From positions 1 through 64,000 of the forward strand of contig NZ_OY762267.1 in the NCBI RefSeq assembly GCF_963665245.1: a DNA stretch of 64,000 nt, in the 5' to 3' direction. Made by a program: the position numbers and the translations under genes. Each line of letters starts with the position of its first letter. Within the stretch, counting starts at the first letter, position 1. The DNA is from an uncultured Paludibaculum sp. Its GTDB lineage: Bacteria > Acidobacteriota > Terriglobia > Bryobacterales > Bryobacteraceae. Shown piece by piece: positions 21,936 to 31,308 of the stretch. The notes under the pieces were generated by a model. It saw only the letters and a list, made by a program, of their open reading frames with translations, was not told the origin of the DNA and did no database searches.

Positions 21936-22961
21936 TCAGTACCGTCCATCCGGAATCTCGAAGTGCGTGGGTTTGTCCAGGCTGGCTCCGCCCTGTTGAA
22001 TCCACTCGGCCGTCCACTGCAGACATTGTTCAAAACTGACCGACGGATATCCGAACAACCTGTGGCACTGGGCCGCGTCGTTCAGCAGCGCCGTGCCGGA
22101 CTCCGTCCCAGCGAAGACAACCTGCTTCCCGAACATCGCACCAAACCGTTCCGCAATCCGCCGTACCGCAATTGTCTCGGGCCCCGCGATGTTCAGAAAC
22201 GCCGGCGGCGACGAAGCCAGCGCCAGCGACTGCAAGGCCACGGAGTTCGCGTCACCCTGCCAGATGACGTTCACAGCGGAGACACCCAACTCCACGGGCT
22301 CTCCCCGAAACACCTTGCCGCCAATATCCGCCAGCACGCCGTAGCGCAGTTCCACCGCGTAGTTCAGTCGCAGCAGGACAATCCGCGTGCCATACCGCTG
22401 CGACGCATACTCGAACACCCGCTCCCGGGCCAGAACCGACTGTGCGTACTCGCCCACCGGCGCGGGCGGCGTCGATTCGTCCGATCCACCCTGCACCAGG
22501 CTCCGGTGCGCATACACGTTGCCCGACGAAAAGACAGCGATCCGGGAGTTCTTGTATCGCTCGGCCACCAGCGCCGGCACCAATGCGTTCATCGCCCAGG
22601 TCAGGTGCGCCGAGCCCTCGGTCCCGAACTTGCGCCCCGCCATGAACACCACATCCGGAGCATCGGGCAGCCCGCTCACCGCCGCGCGGTCGAGCAAATC
22701 CGCACTGACGGTCTCGATTCCAGCCGCTTCCAGTCGCTGCTTTAGTCCACCTTCGCCGAACCGGGAGACCCCAATCACGCGCTTGCGAAGGCCCGCCTGT
22801 TCGATGGCGCGGCGTGCCCGCAGGGCCAGAGTCGGCCCCATCTTTCCGCCGACGCCGAGAATCACAAGGTCGCCCGTCAGCGCACGCACGGCCTCCACAT
22901 CGCCGGGCAGAGGCCGCGAGAGCAACTCCTCCAGTTGGTCATCCGTTTGAATGTTTGTCAT
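21936..22961 (-). CDS. NAD-dependent epimerase/dehydratase-like protein lacking the catalytic Lys
   Basis: This is a 341-residue extended-SDR-like protein. The nucleotide loop is LVILGVGGKMGPTLALRARR near residues 35-55. The strand VVFMAGRKFGTEGS and RIAVFSSGNVYAHRSL follow. Where epimerases have YxxxK, this protein reads EYAQSVLARERVFEYASQRY, so the Lys position is Val. C-terminal NIAGPETIAVRRIAERFGAM matches the family. It may bind NAD(P) without the usual proton relay, or use another residue. ATG 22961 was chosen because the upstream extension overlaps the preceding gene. It is the middle gene of a three-gene operon. Confidence 0.75.
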   Translation of the reverse strand: MTNIQTDDQLEELLSRPLPGDVEAVRALTGDLVILGVGGKMGPTLALRARRAIEQAGLRKRVIGVSRFGEGGLKQRLEAAGIETVSADLLDRAAVSGLPDAPDVVFMAGRKFGTEGSAHLTWAMNALVPALVAERYKNSRIAVFSSGNVYAHRSLVQGGSDESTPPAPVGEYAQSVLARERVFEYASQRYGTRIVLLRLNYAVELRYGVLADIGGKVFRGEPVELGVSAVNVIWQGDANSVALQSLALASSPPAFLNIAGPETIAVRRIAERFGAMFGKQVVFAGTESGTALLNDAAQCHRLFGYPSVSFEQCLQWTAEWIQQGGASLDKPTHFEIPDGRY

Positions 22962-22974
22962 GCGTAAGGCCGGA

Positions 22975-24177
22975 CTAAACGATCTCTTCCTTCTGCGCAT
23001 CCCACCGAACACTGTGGCCCTGCCGGTAACTCTCCACTGTCATGCGGCAGGCAATAGCCACGCGGAAGCCGAGGTCGAAGGGGCAATTCGGTTCCTTGCC
23101 GCTGCGGATCGACTCAATGAAGTTTCTCATATGACAGGCCGGCGTGGTGGGCGTCGAGCCGCGCAATATCGACGCGTCCTTGCGATTCACGGCCTGCGGC
23201 GTATACGTTACGCGCTCCGACCGCGACACCGTCCCATCCGTACCCAGCACGTCCTCCGTGAATCCCAGGTAGTCGTTGCCAAAGCCCGAATCCCACGACC
23301 ACAACAGCTCCTCCGGCTGCTCCAGCGCGACATTCATCGTATCCGGCACCTCACGCCCGTCCTTCCACAGGTAGATGCCCCCAGTCATCGTCGCCTTCTT
23401 CGGAATCTGGAGATTCAGGATCTTGTACCAGAAACAGAGCTGGTGGCACATGTTTTCGTAGATGTTGCCACCGGAGTAGTCCCAGAAGAATCGCCAGTTC
23501 ACATAACGATTCGCATCGAACGCTCGTTTCGGTGCGTCGCCAAGGAACGACTGCCACAACACACTCTCCGGCGTCATGTCCGGAACCACCGGGCGCGACC
23601 ACTGCGGGTGATCGTGCGGCGTATTGCGATACATGTGCGCGTGCACCGCCGTGATCTTGCCCATCGCCGCCGGCGTCGCAAACTGCGTCGCATCGGCCAC
23701 GTCGCCGAACGAGCACGACTGGTGTCCGATCTGCACGGTCAGGCCCTTCGACGCCCGGTAAGCCGCACGCATCTGCTTCGCATGCTCCACGGTGAACGCC
23801 ATTGTCTTTTCCTGGTATACGTGCTTGCCCGCCTGCAGGCTGGCCACGAAGTGCTGGCAATGCAGGTGCTGCGGCGTCGCGATTAGCACGGCGTCAACGT
23901 CCTTCATCTCCAGCAGCCGGCGGTAGTCCATTACCGTCTTCACTCCGGGTATGTTCTTCTTCACAGCCTCCAGACGGCCGGTGTAGATGTCGGCGGCGGC
24001 CACGAGCTCCGTGTTCGCGCACGCCTTCAGATCCCGAATCAGCTCGGTGCCGCGCGCCCCTGCCCCGATAATGCCAACGCGGATTCGCTCATTGGCTCCG
24101 AGCACCGTGGAAGGGATGGTCAAGGCGCCGCCGACACCCGCGGCCACGCTGTTCATGAACTCTCGTCGGGAAGACAT
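22975..24177 (-). CDS. Gfo/Idh/MocA family oxidoreductase with Tat leader
   Basis: The 400-residue protein starts MSSRREFMNSVAAGVGGALT (ATG 24175-24177, GGAG 9 nt upstream), a twin-arginine leader ending near VLGAN. The Rossmann motif is VGIIGAGARGTELI. The family signature AVLIATPQHLHCQHFVASLQ is followed by GKHVYQEKTMAFTVEHAKQM, where EKT replaces the usual EKP. The C-terminal domain has RFFWDYSGGNIYENMCHQLC. It is the first gene of the operon with the epimerase-like and DHDPS-family genes (13-nt and 2-nt gaps). It is separated from the TonB receptor gene upstream by a strong terminator, so it probably has its own promoter in the 40 bp after that. Confidence 0.85.
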   Translation of the reverse strand: MSSRREFMNSVAAGVGGALTIPSTVLGANERIRVGIIGAGARGTELIRDLKACANTELVAAADIYTGRLEAVKKNIPGVKTVMDYRRLLEMKDVDAVLIATPQHLHCQHFVASLQAGKHVYQEKTMAFTVEHAKQMRAAYRASKGLTVQIGHQSCSFGDVADATQFATPAAMGKITAVHAHMYRNTPHDHPQWSRPVVPDMTPESVLWQSFLGDAPKRAFDANRYVNWRFFWDYSGGNIYENMCHQLCFWYKILNLQIPKKATMTGGIYLWKDGREVPDTMNVALEQPEELLWSWDSGFGNDYLGFTEDVLGTDGTVSRSERVTYTPQAVNRKDASILRGSTPTTPACHMRNFIESIRSGKEPNCPFDLGFRVAIACRMTVESYRQGHSVRWDAQKEEIV

Positions 24178-24216
24178 ATCAGCATTCTCCAGATGGACAT
24201 GAGGACCGGCCGTTGA

Positions 24217-24261
24217 CAAAAAAGAGGCGCGCTCCGGGCCTATCATGTCCCGAAGCGCGCC
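24217..24261 (-). terminator. Intrinsic terminator downstream of the TonB receptor gene
   Basis: On the minus strand an 8-bp stem (GGCGCGCT with AGCGCGCC) is extended, after one mismatch, by four more pairs around a 10-nt loop. It is followed by TCTTTTTT. It lies 12-56 nt past the TonB receptor stop at 24273, so that gene is a separate transcription unit from the Gfo-epimerase-DHDPS operon. Confidence 0.8.
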
Positions 24262-24272
24262 CGCTCCCTGCG

Positions 24273-27200
24273 CTAGAACAACAGCTTGAGACCGAACTGG
24301 ATGGTTCGGGCATCCACCGTTGTGCTGCTGATGATACCCACCGTCGAGGGCACGGTAATGTCCGTCGCCGGCAGGCCGAAGCTCGGAGTGTTCGGCACAT
24401 TGAAGAACTCCGCTCGAAACTCCGTCTTGAACCGTTCATTGATCGGCGTAACCTTCATCAGGCTGGCGTCGATCGACTTCGACCCTGGCCCGAACAGCAT
24501 GTTGCGAGCGCTGTTGCCGAAGGTGAAGGCCTCCGGCGCCGCAAAGGCCGCCGGGTTGAACCAACGTGCGATCGACTGGCCGGATCCGTAGTAGTCGTTG
24601 CTCACCACATTGGCGCGGCTCGCATACCATCCACCCAACGCCGGAGTGAACGTCACGCTGAACGGCGCGCCCGACCGCAGTTGCAGCACGGAGGCAAGCT
24701 GCCAGCCGCTCACCAGGTACTTCGCCGGGTTGTCCCAGTTCGCCCACTTCTTGCCGGTCCCGAACGGCAGTGCATAGGTGCCAGTGGCGTAGAACGTCAA
24801 CCGGCGGATGCCCTCCGAATTCCCGCGGTCCAGCGAGGTGTTGTAAGGATTCTGCACCGTACCCGAGTACGGCACGTTATCCAGCGTCTTCGTCCAGTTG
24901 AAGCTGCTCTGGAAGAACAGCCCGTTGTTGAATCGCCGCGTCGCTTCCACCTGCATCTGATGCGTGAACATGTTGCCCGTCGGGCTCATCGTGTAGATGT
25001 TGGCCCAGGGCTGATACGGCCGCTGCGTCTGCAGGTTGCCCGACGACATAGTCGCCGGCAAGTTCATGTCGGAATTCACGTAGAGAACCCGGTTCGCCTT
25101 GTTGCCAAGATAGGCCACGCGCAAACCGATTTCGCCCGGCAGCACGCGCTCCACCGACAGGTTCCACTGCTGCGAGTAAGGATTCCTAAGTTGCCGGTTC
25201 ACCGCGTAGGCCACCGGGTTCGCCGACACCGAAGGCGTCACGCTAAACGGGCTCGCCAGGCTGATGGTCGGCGACGTCGCTCCACCGGTGAACGACTGCG
25301 CTAGCCGATAGGGGGTGTTGCTGATGCCCAACTGGTAGATGCCCTGGTAAACGGGGATCAGGTTGTAGAAGATACCGTAGCCGCCGCGCACCACGGTCTT
25401 GTTGTTGCCGAACGGCCGGTAGGCAACGCCGACGCGAGGAGCAAAGTTCTTGTGGTCCGGCAGTAGCAGGTCCGAACCCCAGCCCACGCTTTCCGACTTT
25501 ACGGACGGATAGGCGGCCAAAAGATCGGGAATCGCCGCCGCCGAATACTGCCCGCCGTCGGTAGTCCGCACCACCATCTGGCCGGAGCCGAAGTCGAAGT
25601 TCGACAGCGCGCCGCCGCGTTCCGTGAACTGCGTCTGCAGCTCATAGCGCAGGCCCACGTTCACGGTCAGGTTCCGGGTCGCCTTCCAGTCGTCCTGGAC
25701 GTAGAAGCCGTAGCGGTTCTGCCGCATCACATTCGGGGGAGTTGCGGTCGCCCGCGTGGCCGACGTCGGGTAGCCCAACAGCAGGTCGCCAATCACGTTG
25801 CCGGTGTAGCGGGCCAGGAAACTGAAGCTCCCCAGCACCGAGGCAGAGACCGATGGGTTCGTCGACACACGGCCAAACGACCCGTCCACACCGGCCTTGG
25901 TCACATGTGAGCCATGGACCCACGAGAACGTGTCACCAAACTGATTCGTGATCTGCGGGTTCGGCTGCGCGCCGCCCACGTCGCCAACCTTCGTGTAGCC
26001 CGAGATGTTGAACGTCGGCAGCCCACCCATGGGGATCGGCGTGAACAATCCGGGGAAGATCGACGCGGGGTTGAAGTCTTGATTCTGTCCGATGCGGATG
26101 TTCACCATCGTGAAGTAGGACGCCCGCAGCTCGTTGGTGATGTTGGCCGAGAGGATCCGCGTGTACGTGGCGCTGGCTGACTTGGTCAGGAAGCCCGCGT
26201 TCGAGTAATTGCCATACATACTCGGCGAATAGAGGTTCGTCGAGTAGGGGTCGCCCTTGGCATAGGCCAGCGAAACGCCCAGCATGTTCGACTGGTTGAA
26301 GTTGTGATCTACCCTGGCCGAGTAGCGCTGTACGCCAATCTCCACCGGCAGGTTCTCCACATAGTTATAGGTGTTGCCCGCCTTCGTCGGCAGCGGGATA
26401 AATCCGATCATCGTCTTCGAGCGCGAGTCGATCCGGTCGGCCGGAATCTGGTTGTTCGGAAAGGCGGCCCCACCGTTGAGAGGGTCTTTCACCGCGGTCG
26501 TGAACGTGCCATCGCGCAGCGCTTGGATTGGCACCGAGAACGTACCCACATTCGACTGCCGCAGCGTGAGCGCTTCCACCGCTCCGAAGAAGAAGGTTCT
26601 ATTCTTGATCACCGGACCGCCCACCGATCCCCCAAACTCATTGCGGTTGTACGGAGGCCGGGCCTTGCCCGCGGCATTCGAGAAGAACTGGTTCGCGGCC
26701 AGCTTCGCATTGCGGTTGAACTCGAACAGCGAGCCGTGCACGGTATTGCTGCCGCGCTTCGTGATCGTCGAGACCGCAACCGAGCCCGAGTACTCGGCCT
26801 TTGCGCTGTTGCTCTCGATCTTCATCTCGTCGATGGTTTCCAACGACGGCTGCGTGGCGAGAGAGGTCGCGTAGGAATACGTGCCGCCGCCATTGCCGAG
26901 ATCGTCGGTGGACACGCCGTCCACCGTGAACTTGCTGCCGCCCCAGTGCTGCGCGCCGCCGATGTTCGGGTTGGACGCCCAGTCGCTCGCGTTGCCGGGC
27001 GCGATCAGAATGAACGTCGCCGTCGTCCGGCCATTCACCGGCAGAGCCTGCACGGCGTGCGTGTCTATGATGCTGGAAATCGACGAGGTCTCCGACTGCA
27101 CCAGTGGAGCCTCCGCCGTGACGGAGACGCGCTGGTCGAGCGAGCCCGGCTCCAGCCGGATATCAGTGCGCACGGTCTGGTTCAACAGCACCGTGACATG

Positions 27201-27461
27201 CTTCACGTCCACGGGCCGGAAGCCGGCCTGCGACACCTGCACGCGGTACTCGCCCGCGAGAAGATTCGGCACAGTGTAGTCGCCGTTGTTATTGGTAGTG
27301 GTGTTGAAGGCGGCCCCTGAGCCTTCGCTAGTTACGTTGACCTTGGCGCCAAGAACGACGGCGCCGGAAGAGTCTGTGACAGTGCCTACTATGGTGCCGG
27401 TGATACTCTGCGCGGAGAGACCGGCGGCAGTCAAGACCAATATGAGGATTGTTCGCAGCAT
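24273..27461 (-). CDS. TonB-dependent receptor, Oar-like, with carboxypeptidase-regulatory N-terminal domain
   Basis: This outer-membrane barrel of 1062 residues starts at MLRTILILVLTAAGLSAQ, a signal peptide with GGGAGG 9 nt upstream. Residues about 20-105 form the Ig-like carboxypeptidase regulatory domain (GTIVGTVTDSSGAVVLGAKV, NGDYTVPNLLAGEYRVQVSQ). The plug follows (QALPVNGRTTATFILIAPGN, FTVDGVSTDDLGN), then a long beta-barrel ending in an aromatic residue (DARTIQFGLKLLF). Acidobacteria use large sets of these for import of glycan fragments or peptides. A TCCAG-N4-CTGGA palindrome lies 81 bp upstream. It is divergent from a secreted glycan-active candidate, which supports a carbohydrate ligand. 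Confidence 0.88.
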   Translation of the reverse strand: MLRTILILVLTAAGLSAQSITGTIVGTVTDSSGAVVLGAKVNVTSEGSGAAFNTTTNNNGDYTVPNLLAGEYRVQVSQAGFRPVDVKHVTVLLNQTVRTDIRLEPGSLDQRVSVTAEAPLVQSETSSISSIIDTHAVQALPVNGRTTATFILIAPGNASDWASNPNIGGAQHWGGSKFTVDGVSTDDLGNGGGTYSYATSLATQPSLETIDEMKIESNSAKAEYSGSVAVSTITKRGSNTVHGSLFEFNRNAKLAANQFFSNAAGKARPPYNRNEFGGSVGGPVIKNRTFFFGAVEALTLRQSNVGTFSVPIQALRDGTFTTAVKDPLNGGAAFPNNQIPADRIDSRSKTMIGFIPLPTKAGNTYNYVENLPVEIGVQRYSARVDHNFNQSNMLGVSLAYAKGDPYSTNLYSPSMYGNYSNAGFLTKSASATYTRILSANITNELRASYFTMVNIRIGQNQDFNPASIFPGLFTPIPMGGLPTFNISGYTKVGDVGGAQPNPQITNQFGDTFSWVHGSHVTKAGVDGSFGRVSTNPSVSASVLGSFSFLARYTGNVIGDLLLGYPTSATRATATPPNVMRQNRYGFYVQDDWKATRNLTVNVGLRYELQTQFTERGGALSNFDFGSGQMVVRTTDGGQYSAAAIPDLLAAYPSVKSESVGWGSDLLLPDHKNFAPRVGVAYRPFGNNKTVVRGGYGIFYNLIPVYQGIYQLGISNTPYRLAQSFTGGATSPTISLASPFSVTPSVSANPVAYAVNRQLRNPYSQQWNLSVERVLPGEIGLRVAYLGNKANRVLYVNSDMNLPATMSSGNLQTQRPYQPWANIYTMSPTGNMFTHQMQVEATRRFNNGLFFQSSFNWTKTLDNVPYSGTVQNPYNTSLDRGNSEGIRRLTFYATGTYALPFGTGKKWANWDNPAKYLVSGWQLASVLQLRSGAPFSVTFTPALGGWYASRANVVSNDYYGSGQSIARWFNPAAFAAPEAFTFGNSARNMLFGPGSKSIDASLMKVTPINERFKTEFRAEFFNVPNTPSFGLPATDITVPSTVGIISSTTVDARTIQFGLKLLF

Positions 27462-27541
27462 GGTGAGCGACCTCCCGAGAAATCTTCTGATTCGCAGTAT
27501 GGGTGCCAGCGAAGATCCTCTCAATCGAAATAAAACGTTCA

Positions 27542-27555
27542 TCCAGAATCCTGGA
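27542..27555. promoter_or_regulatory. Candidate operator A: TCCAG-AATC-CTGGA
   Basis: This perfect 5+5 palindrome lies in the 184-bp gap between the divergent TonB receptor (minus) and the secreted protein gene at 27646 (plus). The same pattern recurs at 35227, 35251 and, with mismatches, at 37872 and 37889. It is extended by CGAAAACCC, as at 37903. It is probably bound by the IclR regulator of the region; that assignment is inference. Confidence 0.55.
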
Positions 27556-27645
27556 CGAAAACCCCTGGCATGCAACGGTGGATGGATTGACTGAATCTCT
27601 CAAGATCCGGTACTCTGACGCCGCGGTACCTTTGGATTCCTACGA

Positions 27646-29385
27646 ATGCGCCAACCTTCGATCTGCCTGATTTTATTGTCTCTCGGATGCTGCAGCACAG
27701 CCAGTGCCCAGTATCTTCCGGGCCGCTACTACACGTGGCTGGATGAAGGCGCGCGACGTATTCAGGAGCATCTGCGGGCCGCGCCCGGGGCGGATCTGAA
27801 ACAACTGGAACAGCCAGCCGGCTGGAACCACTTCCCGTATGCGGTGCTGACGCCCGCCGTCCTCTACAAACAGAAGCATGCCGCCAATCCGCACTTCGGC
27901 GATAAGCACATGCTGTCATTGGCCTTACAGATTGGCGACCTGTTGGTGAAGGAGAACGAGAAGGGAGACTTCGAGTCGCGCATCGATAGTTGGTGGGACA
28001 CCTACATGTGGCTCGAAGCCTACCGCTTGCTGAAGGACGATCTGGGCGAACCGCGCCGCGCCCGCTGGCAATGGGCGTTGGAGAAGAATATCGCCACCAT
28101 CGTGGACGAGAGCCGGGCGTGGCGCGATGTGCCCTGGTACACGTCCGCGTTCATCGGCACATCGACCAACCACTACTCGCTGTGGGCCGTGAACCTGATG
28201 ATCGCCGGGCCACTCTTCCACAAGCAGGAGTGGACGACGCTCGGGAAGCAGATCCTTCAGCGCTATGTCCGCCAGCAGCACGAAGATGGCTTCTGGGGCG
28301 AGCGCAGCCGCCTGACGCCCACGATAGGCTATGACCATTTGACGATGAGCGCCGTGGCGCTCTACTACGAGAACACGAAGGATCCAGCGGCCCTGCAGGC
28401 CCTGCGCCGCTCCACCGACTTCCACAAGTACTTCACCTATCCCGACGGCCAGCCGGTAGAGACGCTGAACGATCGCAACCGCTACTGGCACGTGATGGAC
28501 TGGGGGCAGTTCGCGTTTTCCTATTTCCCGGACGGCCGCGGCTATGCCGAGTTCCTGGCGAAGCATTTGCCGGAACACGATCTCGACATGGACGCGCTGG
28601 GCCGCATCGCCCAGAACGCCGTCTACTATCACGAAGGGCCCACGGCTCCGCCGCCGCAACTCCAAACGGCTTACTCGCGCCAGTTGCGGATCCCGGCCGG
28701 TATCCGCAAGACGGGCCCGTGGGTCGTGAACCTCTCCGCCCTGCGCGACACGCCGCTGCCGCTGAGCCAGTGGTTCCTGGAGCGGCAAGCGCACGTCAGC
28801 GTGTGGAACCAGAAGACGGGGCTCATCCTCACGGCCGCCAACTCGAAGAATCAGCCAGAGCTCGCGACCTTCAACGAGAAGATCGGCGGCAAGGTGGACT
28901 ACTTGCCCATCGACGGAAAGCTGTCGATGGACACGGCCGGAGACCGCCTGTCGCTGGGCTACCAGCGCTTCTTCGCGGATCTCACCACCACGCCGCCCAC
29001 CGGCAATGAGCTCGCCCTGCACTGGAGCATCACGGGTATGGGCCGCGCGCCGGAAGAGGCGCAACTGGCGCTGCAGGTGATCATCCAGCCCGGCCAGCCG
29101 CTCGACTCCGCCGCGAAACATGCGACCGCCGGCAAGGATCCAATCCTCTGGACGTCCGCTGACCTCGGTGGAGTCCTGAAACATAACGGTTGGACGATGC
29201 TGCTGCCACCCGAGGCGCGCTTCCAATGGCCGGTCTATCCCTACAATCCGTATCGCAATGGCCCGGAGTACCGTCTGGAACACGCGGTGGGTGTCGTCAC
29301 GATCCCGTTTACCCTGAAGGGTGGAACACACCCGTGGCTCCGCCCCGCCGAGCAGCAGTTCGACATCCGGATCCGCGTCGACTAA
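27646..29385 (+). CDS. Secreted protein, probable (alpha/alpha) toroid glycan-active enzyme
   Basis: This 579-residue protein has a signal peptide (MRQPSICLILLSLGCCSTAS, then AQ). Residues about 25-340 are helical and rich in Trp, Tyr and His, with DSWWDTYMWLEAYRLLKDDL, SAFIGTSTNHYSLWAVNLMI, RQQHEDGFWGERSRLTPTIG and DGQPVETLNDRNRYWHVMDW. This pattern is seen in alpha/alpha-toroid polysaccharide lyases and glycoside hydrolases. The C-terminal 230 residues look like a beta-sandwich. I cannot name the family. The location, divergent from a TonB receptor and beside sugar-acid genes, suggests it cuts a glycan outside the cytoplasm. Its 3' end overlaps the SDR gene by 4 nt on the opposite strand. 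Confidence 0.55.
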   Translation: MRQPSICLILLSLGCCSTASAQYLPGRYYTWLDEGARRIQEHLRAAPGADLKQLEQPAGWNHFPYAVLTPAVLYKQKHAANPHFGDKHMLSLALQIGDLLVKENEKGDFESRIDSWWDTYMWLEAYRLLKDDLGEPRRARWQWALEKNIATIVDESRAWRDVPWYTSAFIGTSTNHYSLWAVNLMIAGPLFHKQEWTTLGKQILQRYVRQQHEDGFWGERSRLTPTIGYDHLTMSAVALYYENTKDPAALQALRRSTDFHKYFTYPDGQPVETLNDRNRYWHVMDWGQFAFSYFPDGRGYAEFLAKHLPEHDLDMDALGRIAQNAVYYHEGPTAPPPQLQTAYSRQLRIPAGIRKTGPWVVNLSALRDTPLPLSQWFLERQAHVSVWNQKTGLILTAANSKNQPELATFNEKIGGKVDYLPIDGKLSMDTAGDRLSLGYQRFFADLTTTPPTGNELALHWSITGMGRAPEEAQLALQVIIQPGQPLDSAAKHATAGKDPILWTSADLGGVLKHNGWTMLLPPEARFQWPVYPYNPYRNGPEYRLEHAVGVVTIPFTLKGGTHPWLRPAEQQFDIRIRVD

Positions 29386-30140
29386 TGGGTGATGGCGTAG
29401 CCGCCGTCCACCCGCAGCACCGACCCTGTCACATACGAGGCGTCGTCGGAGACCAGGAACGCCGCCGTCTTCGCCACCTCTTGCGACGTAGCCAGGCGGC
29501 CCAGCAGCAGGTCCTTGCCCTTCGCCATAATCTGGTCTTCGGAATAGTAGACCCGCTCACCCGGAGTATCGGTCCAGCCGGGCTCCAGCACGTTCACGCG
29601 GATCTTGTACTGCGCCAGTTCCACGGCCCACGTGAGAGCCATCTGGTTCATGGCTGCCTTGGCTCCGTTGTAGGCGCTGCAGTTCGGATAGGGCCGCGAC
29701 GCGTGGACCGAACTGATCATCAGGATCGAGCCGCCGCCGCGCTCGGCCATGATGCGCGCCGCGAACTGGCTGCAATGGAACGCGCCCCACAGCGAGACCG
29801 CCCAGGTACGTTCCATATCCGCCGGATCCATCTCCAGCAGAGGCTTGCGCACGCTGTAGGCGGCGTTGTTGACGAGGATGTCCAACCGGCCGAACTCTTC
29901 GAGCACGGATCGGACCATCACCTCGTCTTCCGCCCGCTGCCCGACATCGGCCTGGATCACCATGGCGTCGCAACCCATGCGCTCGATCTCCGCCGCCACG
30001 TCCATGGCCTCTCCGCGATGCCTCGCGTAGTTGATCGCGACATTGGCTCCCAGCCGCGCCAACTCTACCGCGATGGCCCGCCCTATCCCACGCGACGCCC
30101 CAGTTACGAGCGCCGCGCGTCCCGCCAGTTTGCCTTCCAT
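29382..30140 (-). CDS. SDR family oxidoreductase
   Basis: This is a 252-residue classical short-chain dehydrogenase/reductase. It has the cofactor loop ALVTGASRGIGRAIAVELAR, the NNAA motif in LDILVNNAAYSV, the catalytic Ser in ILMISSVHASRP, and Tyr/Lys in CSAYNGAKAAMNQMALTWAV. The C-terminus is VTGSVLRVDGGYAITH. It resembles gluconate or glucose dehydrogenase-type SDRs. It is the last gene of the minus-strand run symporter-IclR-ceramidase-dehydratase-SDR, 4 nt after the dehydratase stop. Its likely role is NAD(P)-dependent oxidation of a sugar or sugar acid. Confidence 0.88.
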   Translation of the reverse strand: MEGKLAGRAALVTGASRGIGRAIAVELARLGANVAINYARHRGEAMDVAAEIERMGCDAMVIQADVGQRAEDEVMVRSVLEEFGRLDILVNNAAYSVRKPLLEMDPADMERTWAVSLWGAFHCSQFAARIMAERGGGSILMISSVHASRPYPNCSAYNGAKAAMNQMALTWAVELAQYKIRVNVLEPGWTDTPGERVYYSEDQIMAKGKDLLLGRLATSQEVAKTAAFLVSDDASYVTGSVLRVDGGYAITH

Positions 30141-30144
30141 GTGT

Positions 30145-31308
30145 CTACCAATCCGCTACAGATCCGTCGCGGTGATTGTAGGCCATCAGGACTTCCGGCT
30201 GGAAGGGATATTTGGCCGCCTCGGTTTCGTTGATGTCGATGCCCAACCCCGGCCGGGTGGGCGCCGTACAGATGCCTGCTTCCAGCGGGATGAACTCGCT
30301 GACGACATCGTTGCGCCACGGCACATCGGCGCGCACCATCTCCTGGATCAGGTAGTTCGGAGTGGCGAAGCCGACATGCGTCGAAGCCGCCGTGCTCACC
30401 GGCCCCTGCGGGTTGTGGCACGCCACGGACATCTGGTAGGTCTCGGCCATCGCCGCAATGCGCCGAGCTTCACTGATGCCGCCGCAATGCGAAACATCAG
30501 GCTGGATGATGGAGCACGCGCGTTTCTCGAAGAGTTCGCGGAACTCCCAACGGCCGACGAGACGCTCGCCGGTCGCAATGGGATAAGGCAGCGCCCGCGC
30601 CACCTCCACCAGGGCTTCCGTATGCTCCGGCCAGCAGGGCTCCTCATACCAGTAGAGGTTGTAGTCCACCAGCATGCGTCCGAACTGGATGGCTGCCGCC
30701 GGAGTCGTGCGCGCATGCAGATCGAGCATGATGTCGATGTCGTCGCCGGCCGACAGGCGCATGGCCTCCACGCACTTGGCCGCGCGCTTCAGGGTCGATG
30801 CGCTCTCGATGTATTCCGACACGGGAATCGGCATCGCCTTCACGGCCGTAAAGCCGCGCGACAGGCTGTCCTGGATCCGGGCGCCGAACTCCTCGGGCTC
30901 CACGGTCTTGTACATGCCTTCCAGCGTGCCGCCGCCCAGATGGTCGTAGAATCGCAGGGTGTCCCGCACCGGGCCGCCCAGCAGGTCGCATACAGGCTTG
31001 CCGCACTCCTTGCCCTTGATGTCCCACAAAGCCTGGTCGATACCGCTGATGGCGGAGAAGTTCGTGATGCCGCCGCGCCAGAAATACTGGCGGTGCATCA
31101 CCTGCCATAGATGCTCCACTCGCAGCGGATTCTGACCGATCAGCAGCACCGACAGGTCTTCAATCGCGCCCACCACGCCCTTGGTCTTCCATTCAAGCGT
31201 CGACTCGCCCCAGCCATACAAGCCGGGCTGATCCGTCTCGACCTTCACAAACACCCAGTTGCGCATCCGGGCATTCACCACCATCGTGGAGATCTTTGTG
31301 ATTTTCAC
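30145..31308 (-). CDS. Mandelate racemase / muconate lactonizing family dehydratase (galactonate-dehydratase-like)
   Basis: This 387-residue enolase-superfamily protein probably dehydrates an aldonate to its 2-keto-3-deoxy form. The N-terminal capping domain is MKITKISTMVVNARMRNWVF. In the barrel, IDIMLDLHARTTPAAA holds a metal Asp and the catalytic His. YWYEEPCWPEHTEAL holds the second ligand, TGERLVGRWEFRELFEKRAC the third, and VACHNPQGPVSTAA the general-base His. These match the DgoD-type arrangement. The start is a GTG overlapping the stop of the ceramidase-like gene (GTGA). Galactonate is a guess; other C5 or C6 acids are possible. Confidence 0.82.
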   Translation of the reverse strand: MKITKISTMVVNARMRNWVFVKVETDQPGLYGWGESTLEWKTKGVVGAIEDLSVLLIGQNPLRVEHLWQVMHRQYFWRGGITNFSAISGIDQALWDIKGKECGKPVCDLLGGPVRDTLRFYDHLGGGTLEGMYKTVEPEEFGARIQDSLSRGFTAVKAMPIPVSEYIESASTLKRAAKCVEAMRLSAGDDIDIMLDLHARTTPAAAIQFGRMLVDYNLYWYEEPCWPEHTEALVEVARALPYPIATGERLVGRWEFRELFEKRACSIIQPDVSHCGGISEARRIAAMAETYQMSVACHNPQGPVSTAASTHVGFATPNYLIQEMVRADVPWRNDVVSEFIPLEAGICTAPTRPGLGIDINETEAAKYPFQPEVLMAYNHRDGSVADW

